A stretch of 64,000 nucleotides of DNA from contig NZ_CP108383.1 in the NCBI RefSeq assembly GCF_035958815.1, forward strand, positions 6,448,001 through 6,512,000, written 5' to 3'. A program made the position numbers and the translations under genes. The notes beneath the pieces were generated by a model that had not been told where the DNA came from, did not search any database, and saw nothing but the letters and a program-made list of their open reading frames with translations. Shown here piece after piece: positions 60,537 to 64,000 of this stretch; the first letter of the stretch is position 1, and each line of letters opens with the position of its first letter. The DNA comes from Nocardia sp. NBC_01327 (lineage in GTDB: Bacteria; Actinomycetota; Actinomycetes; Mycobacteriales; Mycobacteriaceae).

Positions 60537-62057
60537 ATGGACCTCACCGCACCCATCTGCGTCGTCGGCGCCGGGCAGAGCGGCATCCTCGCAGCCGCGA
60601 AACTACGCGATCTCGGCTACCGGAATATCGATATCCTCGAGGCTGGTGCGCAGCTCGGCGGCTACTGCCAGACCGCCGAGGCGGAGGGCGAAATCTATGA
60701 TTTCCAAGCACATCTCATCATTCAGCAGGACTTCGGCGAGGATGCGGCAGGAACCGCGATCGATGAGCTGATCGGTAAGCATCCGGTGGAGACGCAGGTC
60801 GAAGCGCTGCACTTCGTGGCCGAAACCGATTCCGGCAAACCGGGATTGACCGTTCCGCCGCACTTCCTACCGCTGTTCCGGACGCTGACGCCCGAACAGG
60901 CGGCCGATCAACTGGCCGAGGCGTGGAACCTGATCGAGCGAGCAATCCGGGACAAGCGAGGACCGGGACTCAGCGGATTGGCCTTCGATCGGATCCCCGG
61001 CGAGACGTGGGAGACGTACCGGGCGCGCCACACCCCACTGGTCGGTGAGATTCTGCAGGGGCTCACGCTGTACGCGAATATGCGCAGGCCCCGGCAGCCC
61101 GCCGAAACCATCATCAATATCAATGCGCATATCTCGGGTCATGTTTCGCAGTTGGCGAAGATGATCCTGTCGCTCTACCCGGCGCAGAAGCAGGCGCTGC
61201 TCGAGCGAATGCCGCAGTCGCTGCGCGCGCAGATGAACTCTCGCAGGCCGGTCACCGTGGCCTTCCGGCACGGATTCATCAGTTTCATTCGGCAGATCGT
61301 CGACGACTGCCGACTCGAAGTCAGCGTCGACAGCACAGTGACCTCTATCGAACCTGTTCCGGGAGAGGGTGTTCGGGTTACGTACACGGCAGGCGGTGAG
61401 AATCGCAGTGCCATGTATTCACGCGTGGTGGTGACAGCACGTCCCGCCCAAATTCGGGATATCTTCCCCGCCGGGGCTGTTCACGAACTCTTCGCCGAGC
61501 GGAACTGTCCCCGAACCTGGACCCGCAGCTATCTGATCAAGGTCCGGGAGGAGCTTCTCACCTTCCCGAGCCGATCGAATTCCCCTGAGCCTCTCGGCTT
61601 CTGGCTGCTGGAGCCGTATGGCAGCTACACCGACTCCGATCCGGAACAAGCCCTGCACCGCATCACCGCCGCCAACAAACAGCACCCCGGTCCGTACTGG
61701 ATCTGCTTCAGCAATTCCGACACCTCGATAACGGATGCCCAGGCCTGGGCGCTCGCCAAAGAGGGGCTGTTCCTGTTCGACGACCCGGAACTCGTCGCCG
61801 AGACCATTGCCGAATGGCCCGCCTACCCCAGCGCGACCGCGGTCCGCGAAGGCTGGTTCGAGCGGGTGTCGGATATCCAGGGCCGGGACGGCATCTACTT
61901 CGTCGGCGAAATCCTCTCCGGGCCGACCGCAGAATGCATCAGTTCCTTTGTCCGCGAAGTGATCCCGTCCTGGTTCGGCCCGGAAGGCGACACCCCTGAT
62001 CCGCCGCCCGGCCCGGCGGCGGATCAGCGCGCCCAGGGAGCGACAATCGGCGGCTGA
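60537..62057 (+). CDS. FAD-dependent oxidoreductase (amine oxidase/NAD(P)-binding type)
   Basis: 506 residues. FAD dinucleotide motif APICVVGAGQSGILAAAKLRDLGYRNIDILEAGAQLGGYCQTA, then a substrate domain rich in hydrophobic helices, and a C-terminal FAD contact DGIYFVGEILSGPTAECISSFVREV. Similar to flavoproteins near lipid or terpenoid genes in mycolata; the reaction is unknown. AAGGAG lies eight bases before the ATG. The last 34 bases overlap the convergent cupin gene. Confidence 0.83.
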   Translation: MDLTAPICVVGAGQSGILAAAKLRDLGYRNIDILEAGAQLGGYCQTAEAEGEIYDFQAHLIIQQDFGEDAAGTAIDELIGKHPVETQVEALHFVAETDSGKPGLTVPPHFLPLFRTLTPEQAADQLAEAWNLIERAIRDKRGPGLSGLAFDRIPGETWETYRARHTPLVGEILQGLTLYANMRRPRQPAETIININAHISGHVSQLAKMILSLYPAQKQALLERMPQSLRAQMNSRRPVTVAFRHGFISFIRQIVDDCRLEVSVDSTVTSIEPVPGEGVRVTYTAGGENRSAMYSRVVVTARPAQIRDIFPAGAVHELFAERNCPRTWTRSYLIKVREELLTFPSRSNSPEPLGFWLLEPYGSYTDSDPEQALHRITAANKQHPGPYWICFSNSDTSITDAQAWALAKEGLFLFDDPELVAETIAEWPAYPSATAVREGWFERVSDIQGRDGIYFVGEILSGPTAECISSFVREVIPSWFGPEGDTPDPPPGPAADQRAQGATIGG

Positions 62058-62398
62058 CCGGGGATGAGGCCCTGCCCGCCGACGGGCAGCACCACGATCG
62101 CCTCGAACGGTTCATCGTTCGGATTGGACATGGCGAACGACTGGTGCGCGGGCACGATGAATGCGTCTCCGGCTGCGACCGTGAGGATTTCGCCGTCCAT
62201 GGTGACATTCATCGTGCCGGACAGCGCGATGAAGATCTCCTCGCGAGTCAGTGCGTGCGCCGGCGCGTCCACGCCCGGTTTGATGGTCAGTCGCCATGCG
62301 CTGTTCTCGGTGGAACCACGACTGGGTGCGGCCAGGCCGATGAAGCTCGCGTGGTCGTTCTCGAAGCGCGGGGCGCGGTCGGCGGTGATGTGCGGCAT
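62024..62398 (-). CDS. Cupin-domain protein, metal site degenerate
   Basis: 124 residues, single cupin. Paralogue of the following gene (same length; blocks GLAAPSRGSTENS, REEIFIALSG and VPAH in common). Relative to the paralogue, the first motif-1 His is Pro (PAHALTREE against HAHSVSREE) and the last motif-2 His is Ala (PAHQSFAM against PAHTVFHV), so two of three histidine ligands are lost. It is probably not a metalloenzyme. AGGAG is seven bases before the ATG. Confidence 0.82.
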   Translation of the reverse strand: MPHITADRAPRFENDHASFIGLAAPSRGSTENSAWRLTIKPGVDAPAHALTREEIFIALSGTMNVTMDGEILTVAAGDAFIVPAHQSFAMSNPNDEPFEAIVVLPVGGQGLIPGQPPIVAPWAR

Positions 62399-62430
62399 GA
62401 CTCTCCTGTGTAATCGACTGCGAATGTGGA

Positions 62431-62805
62431 CTATTGGGCCCAGGGTGGGCTGACCCGGTCGCCACCGGGAGCCTGGGCGTAGGCGCCGACCGGCAGGATC
62501 GCGACGGCCTCGAACGGTTCGTCGCCCGGCACGGACACGTGGAAGACGGTGTGCGCCGGGATCACCAGGGCATCGCCCGCACAGAAGTCGCGGGTTTCGC
62601 CGTCGATGGTGGCGCGGGCCCGGCCGGAGAGGGCAATGAAGATCTCCTCCCGCGAGACCGAGTGTGCGTGACCGGGGTTGCCGGGGTGCATGATGAAGCG
62701 CCACACGCTGTTCTCGGTGGAGCCTCTGCTGGGGGCGGCCAGGCCGACGGCGGTCATGAGGGGACCTTCGAAGACGGGTGCGTCAGCGGATTTGATGAGT
62801 GGCAT
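62431..62805 (-). CDS. Cupin-domain protein with intact metal ligands
   Basis: 124 residues, single cupin. Motif 1 HAHSVSREEIFIALSG and motif 2 AGDALVIPAHTVFHV give the usual 2His-Glu-His set. ATG 62805 has AGGAG seven bases upstream. First of two tandem cupin genes, 32 bases apart, divergent from a MarR regulator and its operator. Substrate unknown; dioxygenase, isomerase or sensor roles are all possible. Confidence 0.85.
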   Translation of the reverse strand: MPLIKSADAPVFEGPLMTAVGLAAPSRGSTENSVWRFIMHPGNPGHAHSVSREEIFIALSGRARATIDGETRDFCAGDALVIPAHTVFHVSVPGDEPFEAVAILPVGAYAQAPGGDRVSPPWAQ

Positions 62806-62820
62806 GCTGTGACTCCTAGT

Positions 62821-62866
62821 ATTCAACCAAGGTGTTCAACTATGGTGTTCAACTAGAGTTGAACAC
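62821..62866. promoter_or_regulatory. MarR operator with phased half-sites
   Basis: A perfect palindrome at 62845-62866 has 9-base arms GTGTTCAAC and GTTGAACAC separated by TAGA. A further GTGTTCAAC lies at 62832-62840 and a partial ATTCAAC at 62821-62827. Half-site cores repeat every 13 bases. It lies between the divergent cupin and MarR genes. Confidence 0.75.
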
Positions 62867-62888
62867 ATCGAGGGAAGGAGCGTCAAGG

Positions 62889-63335
62889 ATGGATTTCGGG
62901 GTCCTGCTCGGGCAGGCGTATCAAGCCTTCGTCCAGGAGCTGCACACGCATCTGGCCGAGCGCGACCATCGCGTCCTCGGCGCTTCCTACGGCTATGTCC
63001 TGCGGACTCTGGCCGAGAATGCGCTTACCGCAAGCCAGCTGGGAGAGCGCCTGGGTATCACCGCGCAGGGCGCGGCCAAGATCGTCGACGAGATGGTCCG
63101 CCACGGCTATGTGGAGCGGCGTCCGGACCCGGCCGACAAACGCGCCAAACTCCTGCACCTCTCGGCTCATGGCCACGACATGCTGAACACCGTCCGCCGA
63201 TTTCACGCCGATTACGAGCAGAAGCTGATTGCCCGAGTGGGCAAAGAACACGTAGAGGCAGTGAGAGCGGTGCTGACCGAAATCATCGACACCACAACCG
63301 ATTCCGGGACCGAACGGCTCTTCCGACCACTATAG
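62889..63335 (+). CDS. MarR-family transcriptional regulator
   Basis: 148 residues. Winged helix: ALTASQLGERLGITAQGAAKIVDEMVRHGYVERRPDPADKRAKLLHLSAHG, with the wing DPADKRAK typical of MarR. ATG 62889 has AAGGAG eight bases upstream. The palindrome array upstream suggests autoregulation and control of the cupin pair. Confidence 0.9.
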   Translation: MDFGVLLGQAYQAFVQELHTHLAERDHRVLGASYGYVLRTLAENALTASQLGERLGITAQGAAKIVDEMVRHGYVERRPDPADKRAKLLHLSAHGHDMLNTVRRFHADYEQKLIARVGKEHVEAVRAVLTEIIDTTTDSGTERLFRPL

Positions 63336-63638
63336 AATTCGGCATGGAAAACGTCGGTGCACCTGGGTTGATTGTGCCGAAAGGCGGTGTTGGGTTTCTG
63401 GGTGCGGGCAGGGCCCGAGATGGCTGTGCTGGTGGCGTCAGGTGGGGTACCCGGTTTACCTCCCGGGCCAAGGGGAGGTACCTGCGGTACCGGCTCGGTC
63501 GACCGGCTGTGGTCCGGTTTCAGAGACACAGGACGAAAAAACCAAAGACTCAAAGAACAAAACCCCGAAATACCCTGTCCGGCAACGACCTGTAGCACCG
63601 ACAGGATGATCCTGTCGGTGACACAAGGGGCGGGAAAC
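63336..63638. other. Intergenic stretch with hairpins, no convincing gene
   Basis: An open frame at 63344-63595 has no ribosome site and basic, low-complexity composition, so I do not call it. The stretch holds a GC hairpin (TACCTCCC at 63457-63464 with GGGAGGTA at 63473-63480), an A-rich run after 63530 that is unusual for this window, and the long palindrome at 63596-63620. Confidence 0.5.
63596..63620. terminator. 25-base palindrome, terminator or protein site
   Basis: Perfect 11-bp arms CACCGACAGGA and TCCTGTCGGTG around TGA, between the convergent MarR and HNH genes. It could be a bidirectional terminator, although its perfect symmetry and 3-base loop also fit a repeat element. Confidence 0.55.
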
Positions 63639-64000
63639 CTATTGTCGCGGTGACGGTGGGGCGACCCGACGCAACACCCGGTACCGCACCGGGGACAACC
63701 CCCAGGCACGACACACCCGGCCAGGGCGCAGCGACGGCGGAGCCTCACCCATCAACTCGCCAGGGTGATGCAGGTGATTGACCTGCGGAGTCCCGGACGG
63801 ATCCACATGCGCGGGCGCGATCCACGCCGTACGACCCGGGAAGTCCGAATCCGCACCGAGTTTGATCGTCTTCCACCCGCGCGGGCCGCCCTTCACCAGG
63901 GCATGGCAGTGATCGCAGGCGAGAGTGAGGTTCTCGATATCGGTGCGCCCACCCTTGCAGAACTCGGTCACATGATGCACCGCCGCCATGCTCGCCGGAG
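63639..64000 (-). CDS. HNH endonuclease, 13E12/DUF222-type (C-terminal part only)
   Basis: The gene enters from the right edge, so its start is outside. The visible part has the HNH motif: VHHVTEFCKGGRTDIENLTLACDHCHALVKGG, with the catalytic His pair, Asn and a CxxC zinc remnant. This is characteristic of the DUF222-HNH (13E12 repeat) family, which is repeated many times in mycolata genomes. A Pro/Arg-rich tail follows to the stop at 63639. ATG 63989 is internal, since the frame stays open to the edge. Confidence 0.8.
   Translation of the reverse strand, partial: PASMAAVHHVTEFCKGGRTDIENLTLACDHCHALVKGGPRGWKTIKLGADSDFPGRTAWIAPAHVDPSGTPQVNHLHHPGELMGEAPPSLRPGRVCRAWGLSPVRYRVLRRVAPPSPRQ

Noticed and set aside
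63344..63595. 83-residue plus-strand frame after MarR
   Set aside because: No ribosome site and low-complexity basic composition; treated as intergenic.

Overview
The window is high-GC DNA with dense, mostly actinobacterial gene content: many GTG starts, leaderless-looking promoters (TANNNT about 6-7 bases before a start codon), tightly overlapping ATGA/GTGA junctions, XRE/MmyB regulators, an RGCVC-type small protein, LtrA, DUF1206, secreted actinobacterial lipoproteins, a KstR-like operator and a 13E12/DUF222-type HNH nuclease fragment. Together these suggest a mycolic-acid actinomycete, most likely Nocardia or a close relative. This is an inference from protein families; no rRNA is present. 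I saw no tRNA, CRISPR array, insertion sequence or prophage.

Layout. 1-3169: aldehyde dehydrogenase with a DUF779 partner and a GAF-domain activator. 3231-8316: a four-gene operon (metal-dependent hydrolase, ferredoxin-type reductase, Baeyer-Villiger monooxygenase, SDR) divergent from a TetR regulator across a palindrome array. 8328-15067: XRE regulator, D-aminoacylase, GNAT, small membrane protein, DUF1206, an orphan beta-rich protein and a secreted GH1 glycosidase. 15275-18982: stress block (two universal stress proteins, LtrA, alpha/beta hydrolase). 19143-20600: MmyB-type regulator, small protein, VOC protein.

20633-25869 is the most interesting unit. Five translationally coupled genes encode an amino-acid permease, an FMN 2-hydroxyacid oxidase with altered active-site positions, RidA, a methyltransferase that resembles MppJ-type 2-oxoacid C-methyltransferases, and a GlcD-like FAD oxidase. 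A FadR/LldR-type GntR palindrome lies upstream. The enzymes converge on 2-oxo acid/imine chemistry, possibly making or breaking down a methylated 2-oxo, hydroxy or amino acid.

26059-34745: MFS pump with TetR and paired operators, type II NADH dehydrogenase, secreted hydrolase, GNAT, CHRD-like lipoprotein, beta-lactamase-fold lipoprotein. 34845-40720: aromatic-acid decarboxylation island (LysR, UbiX, small flavin-binding-like protein, UbiD, and the unrelated cofactor-free decarboxylase PadC) followed by oleate hydratase. 40778-45949: spermidine-synthase-like protein, a Ser/Thr kinase with a suspicious C-terminus, a DUF2786 operon and an MFS exporter. 45992-52782: gamma-glutamylation catabolism (glutamine-synthetase-like ligase, glutamyl hydrolase, aldehyde dehydrogenase, SDR, permease). 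52894-56456: TerD-vWA fusion, LapA-like protein, double-module Lrp regulator and monooxygenase-fold protein. 56516-62057: glycolipid-binding-like protein, TetR/P450 pair, zinc alcohol dehydrogenase and FAD oxidoreductase with a KstR-like site between them. 62024-63335: two duplicated cupins, one of which has lost metal ligands, divergent from a MarR regulator over an unusually clean operator. 63639-64000: end of an HNH nuclease gene.
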